64,000 nt of DNA from UBA6107 sp034430175 (GTDB lineage: Bacteria; Chloroflexota; Anaerolineae; Anaerolineales; Anaerolineaceae). A program made the translations under genes and the position numbers. The first letter of the stretch is position 1. Each line of letters opens with the position of its first letter. Shown here piece after piece: positions 16,376 through 25,066 of this stretch. A model generated the notes under the pieces. It was not told the DNA's origin. It worked only from the letters and a program-made list of their open reading frames with translations, and ran no database searches. Location: NCBI GenBank assembly GCA_034430175.1, contig DAOUFI010000014.1, positions 1 through 64,000 on the forward strand. The letters run 5' to 3'.

Positions 16376-17518
16376 TCAGACCAATTCCCAGGGCGCCCGC
16401 GCCGCGGATTTTCCCTGCAGTGCGTTGAGGATCGCCTCGCCATGCTCCGGCAGCAAATCAGCCGCGGCGCGCAACAGACCGAAGCAACCGCTCACCATCA
16501 TATCGCCGTAGGGCACGGCAAAGTACGGCTTGAGCGGTGAATTTCGCAGTAGCCCGCGCCGCGGACCGGTGACCACCAGGTTGAAGTCCTCATGGTCCAT
16601 CGGCAAGGGCACGGAGCTGTTGAGTAGCGCGCCGTGGCCGTGACTGCCATAGACGGATTCATTCGTCAGCGTGCCTGCGGCGAAATCCAGCAGCAGCTCC
16701 TCCAGGTGTGTCTGGTCGAGAAAACCGGTGTGGTGTTCGAAAACGCCTTCGATGCCGCCGGCTCCGAGCCTGAAGGCCAGCGTGTGCATGTTGCCGACGT
16801 TCACGAACAATCCGCGCGCGTGGTTTTGGGTAAGTGGGTCAAGCGTGGCCCCAAGCACGGCTGCCGGGGCCGTGTCCATCACCACAAGTGGGCAGGGCAG
16901 GTCAGACGCGCTGTCGGCTACGGCCTGCAGACGCGTCATGATGGCGGGAATGTTTTCAGATCGATAGGCAAAAGTGCTCAGATTGTTCTTCGCGTGGATG
17001 CAGCGGTCAAGATAATCAAAGCGAAACTTGCGGTCGGAGACCCCCGAAGGTGCGGCGCCGTGATCGAAAACCGCTACACAGACCGCGGCCAGGTCGTCCA
17101 GCGGTACATCGAAGAGAGCGAAAGCCTGCTGCAGCGATGCAAAATCAAAATCGCGCATCTCGACAAGTTGCATGTTCCCGGTCAGCGCGGCGGCTTCATC
17201 TGCACTGACCACGACCACTCCCTGTTCACGCACCGCGTCTAGGTCGTCGTCGAGCGTTTGCGCGGCCTCGGGGGTGGCATAGACCTTCAGCCCCGTGCGG
17301 ATGTGATCCAGCGCGCCCCAGCCGGAAGGTCCGCCGCCCATCAGCTTGCCGGTGAGCAGCACGTCGCGGCGTTCCTGTGCCGCCCGGTGCAGCTTTTTGC
17401 GGATCATCAGGGTGGGCGAGGGCAGGATCAGCTTGTAGCCGTTCTCCACGCTCAATTCGGTATCGAGCAGAAAAACGTCCTGGGTACCGGTGCCGATGTC
17501 AACGCTGAGGAGTTTCAC
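16376..17518 (-). CDS. DUF1786 protein (ASKHA-like fold)
   Basis: This 380-residue protein starts LLSVDIGTGTQDVFLLD and has a second phosphate-loop-like motif, LFVNVGNMHTLAF, in the C-terminal half, as in the actin/hexokinase/Hsp70 superfamily. From memory it belongs to DUF1786, a family found mainly in archaea and anaerobes whose reaction is unknown; some databases misname it as a pyruvate-formate-lyase activator. Its start overlaps the P-II-like gene by 20 bases, so it is the third gene of a coupled operon. GC content is high. Confidence 0.75.
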   Translation of the reverse strand: MKLLSVDIGTGTQDVFLLDTELSVENGYKLILPSPTLMIRKKLHRAAQERRDVLLTGKLMGGGPSGWGALDHIRTGLKVYATPEAAQTLDDDLDAVREQGVVVVSADEAAALTGNMQLVEMRDFDFASLQQAFALFDVPLDDLAAVCVAVFDHGAAPSGVSDRKFRFDYLDRCIHAKNNLSTFAYRSENIPAIMTRLQAVADSASDLPCPLVVMDTAPAAVLGATLDPLTQNHARGLFVNVGNMHTLAFRLGAGGIEGVFEHHTGFLDQTHLEELLLDFAAGTLTNESVYGSHGHGALLNSSVPLPMDHEDFNLVVTGPRRGLLRNSPLKPYFAVPYGDMMVSGCFGLLRAAADLLPEHGEAILNALQGKSAARAPWELV

Positions 17519-17879
17519 TCGCTTCGTAGTCCTTTCGGTCCAGCCCGTAAACGCGCGCCAGCGGGATCACTGCCAGGATGCCGGTATTGGGCAGGTTGAG
17601 ATCGCCTATCAATTCTTGGGTGGCGTTCAATACCTTGTCTACCATCTCGTCGTTGGGGACGATGGTAAAGAGGGTGCGGTTCAAGCTCTCTTCGTGTTCC
17701 AGCAGGTCTTCCAGGCTGGGGATGAGCGGCAGGTCGTCGCGTAGGACAGTGGTTTCGGAAAGGCGTTTAAGGCCGGTACTGGGCAGAATGGTCACCCCAC
17801 TGACTCCAGTCTCATGCCAGGCATTAAGCACCTCTTTTAATCGTGAGGGATCATGCAGAACGAAAAAGATCATGTACAT
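17499..17879 (-). CDS. P-II-like signalling protein
   Basis: This 126-residue protein begins MYMIFFVLHDPSRLKEVLNAW and has GVSGVTILPSTGLKRL and NTGILAVIPLARVYGL, matching a P-II-like (ferredoxin-fold trimer) group. P-II-like proteins sense nucleotides and often bind membrane transporters. Its ATG overlaps the antiporter stop (TGATG), which suggests that the two products act together. A GTG one codon upstream is possible. There is no glnA or amtB nearby, so nitrogen control is not implied. Confidence 0.75.
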   Translation of the reverse strand: MYMIFFVLHDPSRLKEVLNAWHETGVSGVTILPSTGLKRLSETTVLRDDLPLIPSLEDLLEHEESLNRTLFTIVPNDEMVDKVLNATQELIGDLNLPNTGILAVIPLARVYGLDRKDYEASETPQR

Positions 17880-19123
17880 CACTTTGTCTCCTTTTCCGGC
17901 ACTACGTCCGGTATCGAAAACTGGGGATCAGGGTCTTTTCCCTTTTTATCAGAAAAAGCCGCGCGTAACATGGGTGGTGTGATCAAAGTTGTTACCAGGA
18001 TCACACCCACAATGATGGAGAATATCTCAGGCGAGAGATATTTATTATCCAAACCGATCTTGGCGATGATCAATCCCACCTCACCCCGCGATACCATTCC
18101 GATACCCAATTGCAGGGCTTCTTTGAACGAAAATTTCGACATCCACGCCCCACCGCCAGCGCCGACAATTTTTCCGATGACCGCGATCAGGGTGACCAAG
18201 AGGAATATCCAGAGGGAATCCCATCCAATTTCCCGCAGGTTTACCTCTAATCCGATGCCGACAAAAAAGATTGGAACGAAAAACGAATATGCGATCGAAT
18301 GTAATCCAGGTTCGATCAAATTCTTCTCAGGGGTACGGGCAAACATTAACCCGGCCAGAAAGGTGCCAGTGATCGCTGCCATACCACCTACCAATTCGGC
18401 AGCCAGACCATAGATCAACATCACCGCGAGGGCAAGCGTTGTCAGTCCATGGCTGATCGAAAGCTTGCTGACAAACCTGACTATCCTGGGTAACAGCCAG
18501 ATTCCAATAGCTGCAGAAAGCGAAATGAAAATAACCATCTTGAGAAATACCAGGAAGATATCTCCAGCGCTGTTCCCACCGGAAAGGAACGCCAGAAAGG
18601 TTGAAAGCAGCAAGATCACAAAAACATCATCAAATACCGCCGCGCCCAACAATCCGAGACCAACCTTACTCTTCAGTTGTTTCAATTCGATCAACACTTG
18701 AGCAGAAATGGACACCGATGTAGCACCCAGTGTCAATCCGAGGAAGAGGCTGTGATTAAAATCCATCCCGGTCAAATCGCCCAGTCCAAGCCCCAACCCG
18801 ACTGGAAAGATCACACCGAGTATCCCTGAAAAGGCTGCAACACGGGTGTTCTTGGTTAGATCCTTGATATGTAATTCAAGTCCTGCCAGAAACATCAGCA
18901 ACAATACACCGATCTCACCCAATTCAGTGATTGTACTTGAGAGGCTTGGGCTGGTGAAAATGGACAAATGAAGGAGATTAATCAGTGATGGCCCTAGTAA
19001 AACACCTATGATCATTTCACCAAAAACAGACGGTTGGTGAAAGCGGGTGCTGATATAACCGGCAGTTTTGGCTGCCACCAAAATGATTACCAGGACGACA
19101 GACAATTGTAAGAATTCACTCAT
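17879..19123 (-). CDS. Cation/proton antiporter (CPA2, KefB/NapA type)
   Basis: This 414-residue integral membrane protein has about 12-13 helices. The ion-binding motif FDD (residues 164-166) in the core helix and the early segment FHQPSVFGEMIIGVLLGPSL are typical of the Na+/H+ exchanger family CPA2; a DD pair is associated with electrogenic members. There is no C-terminal TrkA-N (RCK) domain, only a short polar tail, so control by the adjacent P-II-like protein is attractive. The start is the ATG of MSEF; an upstream GTG lacks a better ribosome site. Confidence 0.9.
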   Translation of the reverse strand: MSEFLQLSVVLVIILVAAKTAGYISTRFHQPSVFGEMIIGVLLGPSLINLLHLSIFTSPSLSSTITELGEIGVLLLMFLAGLELHIKDLTKNTRVAAFSGILGVIFPVGLGLGLGDLTGMDFNHSLFLGLTLGATSVSISAQVLIELKQLKSKVGLGLLGAAVFDDVFVILLLSTFLAFLSGGNSAGDIFLVFLKMVIFISLSAAIGIWLLPRIVRFVSKLSISHGLTTLALAVMLIYGLAAELVGGMAAITGTFLAGLMFARTPEKNLIEPGLHSIAYSFFVPIFFVGIGLEVNLREIGWDSLWIFLLVTLIAVIGKIVGAGGGAWMSKFSFKEALQLGIGMVSRGEVGLIIAKIGLDNKYLSPEIFSIIVGVILVTTLITPPMLRAAFSDKKGKDPDPQFSIPDVVPEKETK

Positions 19124-19178
19124 TATGGTCACCAGAAGACATATTTAGTTTATTTTACTTCAAGCTTTTTCGAGATTG

Positions 19179-20249
19179 TTAGATGGTCGGTCTATTCTTT
19201 TCACAACCGCCTTCACAAAAGGTATGCCAGGCGGACGGGGGGAGAGAACGCATCATTGTATCAGTCAAAATAAATGATTCATCTCCTGAAAGTAAATGCC
19301 TGCATATTGAGGCCATGAAAATAGCGATGAGATATTGTTTTTCATCCAAGCCGACTCCAGCGGCGCATACTTCGAACCACTTGTCAGGGATCATCGGTAG
19401 GCCGTTGATTTCAATCGCGAACAATTTGTTGTCAGTCATCAAAATATCGCAGCGAGAGTAATCGACCATCCCGGTAGTGGTAAAGGCTTCCTCCGCGAAA
19501 ACGCATAACCTGTTTCGTAACTTGTCATCAGAAACGATAGAAGCAAGACAATGGTGTTGGTCTTTATCATAGGTGGTGATCAAGCGATGCGTCTTCTTTT
19601 CTTTCAATAAGATCTCCGCAGGCATCAGCAAGCGGTGATTTTTGTTGCCGATCATGGCTACAGTGAACTCTCGTATATCTGGCCGGTCGCCAAGATACTC
19701 TTCTACCAGAATGCTATCGTGGTTCTTTAACAAACCATCGATCTTTTCAAGCAAGTCCTTTTTATTGAAGATGATGTTGGATTCGTCCAGTCCGCGGCTA
19801 TTCCCCTCTTTATCCGGTTTAAGGATATAAGGGAAACTGCTTGTCCGAAGAAATCCATCCAAAGCTCTTTCAGCTCCTACCGTGGTTAAAACTTGACAGA
19901 AATTTGGAGTGGCAATGTCATAGAATTTCCATGTATCTTTAGTTTCCGATTTTGACAGTACCCTGGCTAATGCGGTTGCGTCAGACCCGACAAAGGGCAC
20001 CTTCGCATCTTCCAGAAATTCATGAATGCTTACCTTTTCTCCGCGAATATCGGGGAGAAAATAGTCCGCTGAATAAACCAGATCTGGTTTTAATTGGCTG
20101 AGCTGATTTTCAAGCTCCATAATCGTATTAATCATTTGATATTCAGTGGACAAACCAATGCTTCCCAAAATGGATACCATGGATGAAAAACGCTCTCTAT
20201 CAAGATCAATTCGATCCAGTGGAGGGTTATTGAAAATCAATATCTTCAT
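19179..20249 (-). CDS. ATP-grasp ligase, D-Ala-D-Ala ligase related
   Basis: This 356-residue ATP-grasp protein shows PYILKPDKEGNSRGLD (ATP lysine and glycine-rich loop), ILVEEYLGDRPDIREFTVAMIG, and AIEINGLPMIP (metal ligands Glu and Asn), as in D-alanine-D-alanine ligases. These enzymes form an acyl-phosphate and join it to an amino group. It is the last gene of the B12/opine-dehydrogenase operon and abuts the middle gene by one base. Its substrate is unlikely to be simple D-Ala, given the context. Confidence 0.82.
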   Translation of the reverse strand: MKILIFNNPPLDRIDLDRERFSSMVSILGSIGLSTEYQMINTIMELENQLSQLKPDLVYSADYFLPDIRGEKVSIHEFLEDAKVPFVGSDATALARVLSKSETKDTWKFYDIATPNFCQVLTTVGAERALDGFLRTSSFPYILKPDKEGNSRGLDESNIIFNKKDLLEKIDGLLKNHDSILVEEYLGDRPDIREFTVAMIGNKNHRLLMPAEILLKEKKTHRLITTYDKDQHHCLASIVSDDKLRNRLCVFAEEAFTTTGMVDYSRCDILMTDNKLFAIEINGLPMIPDKWFEVCAAGVGLDEKQYLIAIFMASICRHLLSGDESFILTDTMMRSLPPSAWHTFCEGGCEKNRPTI

Positions 20250-21364
20250 TAGTTTGCTCCGGGCAACGTTCCGGTATTTACGTATTCTGTGAGCTCAGTC
20301 ACGCTCAGGTTATCGATGCCCAACTTATCGATCGTTCTTCCTCTGCGCCAATAATCTGTTTTGTGAATGATCGAAGACAGACGAATGATGGAATCCATAG
20401 CTTTGACAGAAACGCCATATCGCTGCCCCAGGGAAGCGATTGGGACAAGGCTCATCGGTACATCTTCGAAAAGGTATCGATGGTTCATGGTTGGAGGAGC
20501 TTTGATGCCATAATATCCGGGCTGGTTATGGATGGCTTCATGCAGGTCTTCGCCTGTGGTATCGTATGCCAATTTCAGCCACTCAAGCGCGGTCCGGGCA
20601 CGAACTCCGACAGATGAAGCAACGGTTACCCGTTCCCGGTCAAGCACTTCGAGCACGCGGGCGACCGAGGGCGTTACACCATCAATGTAGAACTGGTAAT
20701 CGCCATTCGTCGATTCGATCCGCCCGGTATTTAAAATGGTCAAAGCCGGGTGAAAGATTGCTCCCATGTTATTCAGTCCTGTCTGCAGTACATTGACTCC
20801 ATCGATAAACTGAGGATAAGCATCGTGTAGTTTCTCAAGAACCAACCGGGTCTTCGACGCGGGAAGAGCCGCCAATGGTACGGCTTCTTTGATCCGAAAG
20901 ATACGTGCTTCCGCGGGCCCATCTGACCGGGAGGCATAAATAAAGGTTTCCGCTTCAGCGATGATCACTTCAGATTTGCAGCCTTCATCGCGCAACACCT
21001 TGGCAAATTCGATAGCCCCGCAAGTACGCCCCGGATGTAAAATGATTATCTGGCCTGGTTTTAGGTAAGGAGCGGCCACTTTGGCGATATCAGCGTGAGC
21101 TGACGAAGGAACAACGATCATCACCATTTCGGCTTTCTCCAATGCTTCCTGCATGTTTGATGTGACACGATCCAGCTTGCAGAAACCTTTTAGTGTATGA
21201 TCCTGGCTTTCAAGATTAATGCCGCCTAGTTCTTTTATCGCCGCCACCCGCTCGGGTGTACGGTTATATAGGGTTGTCGGGAATCCCATCATCGCCAGAT
21301 GGGCTGCCATGGCTTTACCGCCGTGACCGGCACCGATTACTGTGTAGTTGGTCTTATTATTCAT
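20249..21364 (-). CDS. Octopine/nopaline dehydrogenase family protein
   Basis: This 371-residue protein has a Rossmann loop GAGHGGKAMAAHL at residues 11-23 followed by an octopine-dehydrogenase-type C-terminal domain (NNMGAIFHPALTILNTGRIE, including the conserved HP pair). Family members reductively couple an amino acid with a 2-oxo acid using NAD(P)H to form an opine; others are ketopantoate-reductase-like. The start is the ATG with AGGAGA upstream (minus-strand aaggagatgaaaat). A longer form would overlap the B12 gene. Confidence 0.85.
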   Translation of the reverse strand: MNNKTNYTVIGAGHGGKAMAAHLAMMGFPTTLYNRTPERVAAIKELGGINLESQDHTLKGFCKLDRVTSNMQEALEKAEMVMIVVPSSAHADIAKVAAPYLKPGQIIILHPGRTCGAIEFAKVLRDEGCKSEVIIAEAETFIYASRSDGPAEARIFRIKEAVPLAALPASKTRLVLEKLHDAYPQFIDGVNVLQTGLNNMGAIFHPALTILNTGRIESTNGDYQFYIDGVTPSVARVLEVLDRERVTVASSVGVRARTALEWLKLAYDTTGEDLHEAIHNQPGYYGIKAPPTMNHRYLFEDVPMSLVPIASLGQRYGVSVKAMDSIIRLSSIIHKTDYWRRGRTIDKLGIDNLSVTELTEYVNTGTLPGAN

Positions 21365-21405
21365 ATTTTCATCTCCTTCTGAACAGGCTCGATTCCTCGG
21401 CCGGT

Positions 21406-23004
21406 TCATTCTACAATGGTAGATCGTTCAAACGCGACACACGCGCCATCTACGATCTGTGTCTGGATCATCCCCCTTGCAAACGGATTCCCTTTGAGTT
21501 GAGGAGCGTCCAGAATGCCGCTGGTAACTGCTTTCGCCAAAACTGCAGGATCTATTAGCGGGTCTGGATTAGCCTTGGAACCAAGTTGTCGGATTGCTTC
21601 CAGGATGCTTTGCGCTTCTGTTACCAATAAAGTTTTTCGACGAAGGATTTTTGGATCAGAGGTCATATCTGGCGAGCCGCGTAACGAACCTTCGATTACA
21701 CGGCGTGCCATGGTGCAGGCTTCGATCACATCATCAGCTGTTGCGGCATGATGGGCCTCAGTGTGACCAACCACATGGACGATGTGGGGGTGAAGTGCCA
21801 TCTGAACGTAGATACTGGCAGCCAGGTGGGCTCTGGCCTCAGCCGGATCGAGTGGATAACTGAGCAAGCCGGTGCGGGTTTGTCTCCAGATTCTAAAATC
21901 CTTTGTCGCGAGCGGCTCTATCAGTTCTATGATCGCCAGCATTTTCGCAAGATCCATCGCGTCTGATAGCCCCGGCGGACTGTTGAACATGAATTGGGCA
22001 ATGTAATCTTTCACACCGAAAGCTCTTGCATTGTACGCTGAAAGATAAGCAGCCACTACCGATACCACATCGGGTGCGTCCCTCATTCCCCAATGATGTG
22101 GTTCATTCAACTCCACCGGTATATCCTGATGGCCGTACCACTGCATCACCAGTTGATGCTGCGCGATCGAGCCTTCGAGATCCCAGGGCCCGCGTCCATC
22201 CATGCGGTTGAACCAGAAAAGGGGAATGGCGCACCAGGCGATGTTGATGGTCTCTACATACATTTCAGCGAGTTGGATAAAATCATCTGTTCCTGAATAC
22301 GTTCGCATTAATGGGAAATTCCCGCGTCGGCTTGCTGCGAACAATGCCGCATAATCCTCTCGTGATCTGACCGGTACCCCACCAGCGCCTTTTCGGCGCG
22401 GATCCTGGCGCTCCGGGTGAAAGAAGTTTTCTTGCGCATCCTGATCGATTCCAAGTGAGATCACATCCAAAACTTCAGCGTCAGCTATCTGCGCGATCCC
22501 CGCCAGTGTTTCATTCATTGTAGGTAATCCAAAATGGTGGCGAAGAAGTGGAAAAGGGGACCTCCATTTGATTCGATCGATCGCCCGATCAGGGAAAGAA
22601 ACAACCGGTTTAGCGGGTTCTGTTTTCCCTGAAAGATAGTTCACAACCTCACTTTCTGGTTCGCCGCCCATAAACACCTTTTCAAAGAAACCCATATTTC
22701 TGGCTCTTTCAGCGAGTGTTGGTGTGCCTCCAAAAGCAAAACGAACGCCGTTATTGTGCAAGTCATCCGCTGCTTCTGCGAATTCAGCCAGAAGTCGTTC
22801 ACCTGTCTCCGGAGTTAGCCGGTATGAAATCCCTACTAGATCAGCTTTTTCCGCTATCGCGGATGCAATCACCTGTTCAATCCGAACTGCAGGACCAAGC
22901 ATCACTGTACGCCAACCAACAGATTCAGCTAAACGTTGTACCTTACTAATTCCGGCTATATGAACACATTCGCCTAGAGCGGCGAGAATCAGGGTCTTAG
23001 GCAT
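21406..23004 (-). CDS. Cobalamin-binding enzyme of unknown reaction
   Basis: This 532-residue protein opens with a B12-binding Rossmann domain (about residues 1-125). The base-off motif DxHxxG appears as CVHIAG, keeping the cobalt-ligating His but replacing Asp by Cys; VGISYRLTP and FGGTP correspond to the later B12 motifs. The remaining 400 residues (LNEPHHWGMRDAPDVV, IAQFMFNSPPGLSDAMDL, VVGHTEAHHAA) look like a catalytic barrel as in amino-acid mutases, but I cannot assign a named mutase. It is the first gene of a three-gene operon, with a GGAGGA site four bases before ATG. Confidence 0.7.
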   Translation of the reverse strand: MPKTLILAALGECVHIAGISKVQRLAESVGWRTVMLGPAVRIEQVIASAIAEKADLVGISYRLTPETGERLLAEFAEAADDLHNNGVRFAFGGTPTLAERARNMGFFEKVFMGGEPESEVVNYLSGKTEPAKPVVSFPDRAIDRIKWRSPFPLLRHHFGLPTMNETLAGIAQIADAEVLDVISLGIDQDAQENFFHPERQDPRRKGAGGVPVRSREDYAALFAASRRGNFPLMRTYSGTDDFIQLAEMYVETINIAWCAIPLFWFNRMDGRGPWDLEGSIAQHQLVMQWYGHQDIPVELNEPHHWGMRDAPDVVSVVAAYLSAYNARAFGVKDYIAQFMFNSPPGLSDAMDLAKMLAIIELIEPLATKDFRIWRQTRTGLLSYPLDPAEARAHLAASIYVQMALHPHIVHVVGHTEAHHAATADDVIEACTMARRVIEGSLRGSPDMTSDPKILRRKTLLVTEAQSILEAIRQLGSKANPDPLIDPAVLAKAVTSGILDAPQLKGNPFARGMIQTQIVDGACVAFERSTIVE

Positions 23005-23018
23005 CTATCCTCCAAATA

Positions 23019-23047
23019 ATTGGAGAGCAGCCTGGCTGCTCTCCAAT
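23019..23047. promoter_or_regulatory. Perfect hairpin in the 5' leader of the B12 operon
   Basis: ATTGGAGAGCAGCC, one T, then the exact reverse complement GGCTGCTCTCCAAT. It ends six bases before the GGAGGA ribosome site of the B12-binding gene. There is no T tract on either side, so it looks like an RNA structure or operator that controls translation or processing rather than a terminator. Confidence 0.6.
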
Positions 23048-23076
23048 CACTGATCAAACAAAAATTCGTCTTAGGG

Positions 23077-23229
23077 TTATCCCTGAGGATGGTCAGTAGT
23101 ATGAATAGAAAGCTGATCCAGCTCTTTTTGAGAATAATGCGATATCTCAACGTTGTCCTGAAGAAGCGTTGGGGGATCCGGGATCCATCTCATTCGACAT
23201 CCAATAATATTTGCCATTATCAAGCGCAT
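23077..23229 (-). CDS. Possible 50-residue leader or precursor peptide
   Basis: A short ORF upstream of the B12 operon encodes MRLIMANIIGC, then RMRWIPDPPTLLQDNVEISH, then YSQKELDQLSIHTTDHPQG. The composition looks protein-like, and GAGAGG precedes the first ATG but only three bases away; ATG at 23217 or 23193 could be used instead. It stops 72 bases before the B12 gene, with the perfect hairpin between. It may be a regulatory leader, a substrate peptide or chance. The rest of 23005-23400 has promoter-like DNA only. Confidence 0.35.
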   Translation of the reverse strand: MRLIMANIIGCRMRWIPDPPTLLQDNVEISHYSQKELDQLSIHTTDHPQG

Positions 23230-23326
23230 TATCCTCTCAGTTATTTATAGCATACTTTTTTCAAAAAATCGTGAAGAGCCAAGTTTGAATCTGACAAATC
23301 TCTTGATTATCGGTTATCTTTTTCCG

Positions 23327-23365
23327 GTGTATACAAGACGAACCGATATACACTTAAGGTATACT
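23327..23365 (+). promoter_or_regulatory. Operator-like inverted repeat and minus-10 before methylmalonyl-CoA mutase
   Basis: GTGTATA (23327-23333) and TATACAC (23347-23353) form an inverted repeat with 13 bases between. TATACT at 23360-23365 is a plausible minus-10 for the + strand gene. No good minus-35 is visible, consistent with activation, but this is inference. Confidence 0.35.
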
Positions 23366-23400
23366 TTGAGAGCGTCCCAAATTTTGCACACGAGGTAATT

Positions 23401-25050
23401 ATGAGTCTCGATGAGGAGAAAGCACGTTGGGAGGAGAAGGTCGTTAAACCAGTCTCCCAGAAGTTCAAAGAGAGGAAGGATCCATTCACCACGCCTTCCG
23501 GCATTCCACTGCCTGACGCGGCCATTCCCTTTGAGTTCGATTACATGGAGAAATTGGGGTTCCCCGGCGAATATCCATTCACGCGCGGCGTACAACCGAC
23601 CATGTATCGCAGCCGTTTTTGGACGATGCGCCAGTATGCCGGCTTCGCCAGCGCTGAGGAATCCAACAAGCGTTACCGCTATTTACTCGAACAGGGGCAG
23701 ACTGGACTCTCGGTAGCATTTGACCTGCCCACACAGATCGGTTACGACGCTGACGACCCCATGTCTCTTGGAGAGGTAGGCAAGGTGGGCGTGTCCATCT
23801 CATCGCTGAAAGACATGGAAACCCTCTTTGATCAGATTCCGCTGGATAAGGTTTCAACCAGTATGACCATCAACGCTCCTGCTGCGGTGCTCTTGGCGAT
23901 GTACATCGCTGTTGGTAAACGTCAGGGAGTGGATTCCAAGTTATTGCGAGGCACGATTCAAAACGATATTCTCAAGGAATACGTGGCCCGTGGCACGTAC
24001 ATATTTCCACCGGCACCCTCGCTCCGTCTGATCACTGACATCTTCCAATTCTGCAAGACAGACGTGCCTAATTGGAATACCATCAGCATTTCAGGTTATC
24101 ACATTCGCGAGGCGGGTTCCACCGCTGTGCAAGAAGTGGCCTTTACTTTAGCCGATGCCATTGAGTACGTCAAAGCTGCCATTTCGGCAGGTCTTGAAGT
24201 GGATCAATTCGCTTCTCAACTCTCATTCTTCTTTGCCGCTCACAACGACATCCTTGAAGAGGTCGCCAAGTTCCGCGCGGCGCGGCGCTTGTGGGCGCAA
24301 ATCATGCGCGAACGCTTCGGCGCCAAAGACCCAAAGTCGATGATGTTACGTTTCCATACGCAGACTGGCGGCTCCACACTCACCGCTCAGCAGCCCGAAA
24401 ATAACATTGTTCGCGTCACCCTGCAAGCTTTGGCTGCTGTAATGGGAGGCACGCAATCGCTGCATACCAACTCGATGGATGAGGCCCTGTGGTTGCCCAC
24501 CGAGAAGTCGGTCCGCACAGCGCTGCGTACCCAGCAGATCATAGCAAACGAATCTGGTATTGCCGACACCATCGATCCGTTGGCCGGATCATACGTGGTC
24601 GAATACCTGACGGACGAAATTGCGACCCGTGCCATGGAGTACATCAGGCGCATCGATGATCTGGGTGGTGCTCTCGCGGCTATTGAAAAGGGGTTCATGC
24701 AGAACGAGATTTCCGATGCCGCTTACAAGGCACAGCTCGCGGTCGAGAAGAAAGAACAAATCGTGGTGGGCGTCAACGCCTACCAGATGGAAGAAAAAAT
24801 GGAGCTTGAACGTCTTAAGGTCGATCCCTCCATCGAAGCCAATCAAAAGAAGCGCCTGGAAGAATTGAGAAATCAGCGTGACGCTGCCAAAGCCACTGAA
24901 TTACTGGGCACACTCGAAGCTGCCTCGAAGAAAAATGACAATCTAATGCCCCTTTTAATCACCTGCGTGGAAAATGACCTCACCCTGGGTGAAATCTGTG
25001 GTGTACTGCGTAAGTCTTGGGGTGAATACCAACCGCCCGTTTGGGGCTGA
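23401..25050 (+). CDS. Methylmalonyl-CoA mutase, catalytic (large) subunit
   Basis: This 549-residue acyl-CoA mutase catalytic domain lacks the C-terminal B12-binding domain, which must be encoded elsewhere. The enzyme interconverts methylmalonyl-CoA and succinyl-CoA. TMYRSRFWTMRQYAGF contains the active-site Tyr (residue 79), and NDILKEYVARGTYIFPP keeps the Arg (residue 197) that binds the substrate carboxylate; isobutyryl-CoA mutase has Phe and Gln instead. This supports a true methylmalonyl-CoA mutase. The epimerase gene follows 16 bases downstream. Confidence 0.93.
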   Translation: MSLDEEKARWEEKVVKPVSQKFKERKDPFTTPSGIPLPDAAIPFEFDYMEKLGFPGEYPFTRGVQPTMYRSRFWTMRQYAGFASAEESNKRYRYLLEQGQTGLSVAFDLPTQIGYDADDPMSLGEVGKVGVSISSLKDMETLFDQIPLDKVSTSMTINAPAAVLLAMYIAVGKRQGVDSKLLRGTIQNDILKEYVARGTYIFPPAPSLRLITDIFQFCKTDVPNWNTISISGYHIREAGSTAVQEVAFTLADAIEYVKAAISAGLEVDQFASQLSFFFAAHNDILEEVAKFRAARRLWAQIMRERFGAKDPKSMMLRFHTQTGGSTLTAQQPENNIVRVTLQALAAVMGGTQSLHTNSMDEALWLPTEKSVRTALRTQQIIANESGIADTIDPLAGSYVVEYLTDEIATRAMEYIRRIDDLGGALAAIEKGFMQNEISDAAYKAQLAVEKKEQIVVGVNAYQMEEKMELERLKVDPSIEANQKKRLEELRNQRDAAKATELLGTLEAASKKNDNLMPLLITCVENDLTLGEICGVLRKSWGEYQPPVWG

Positions 25051-25066
25051 AAGCATAGGAGAGAAA

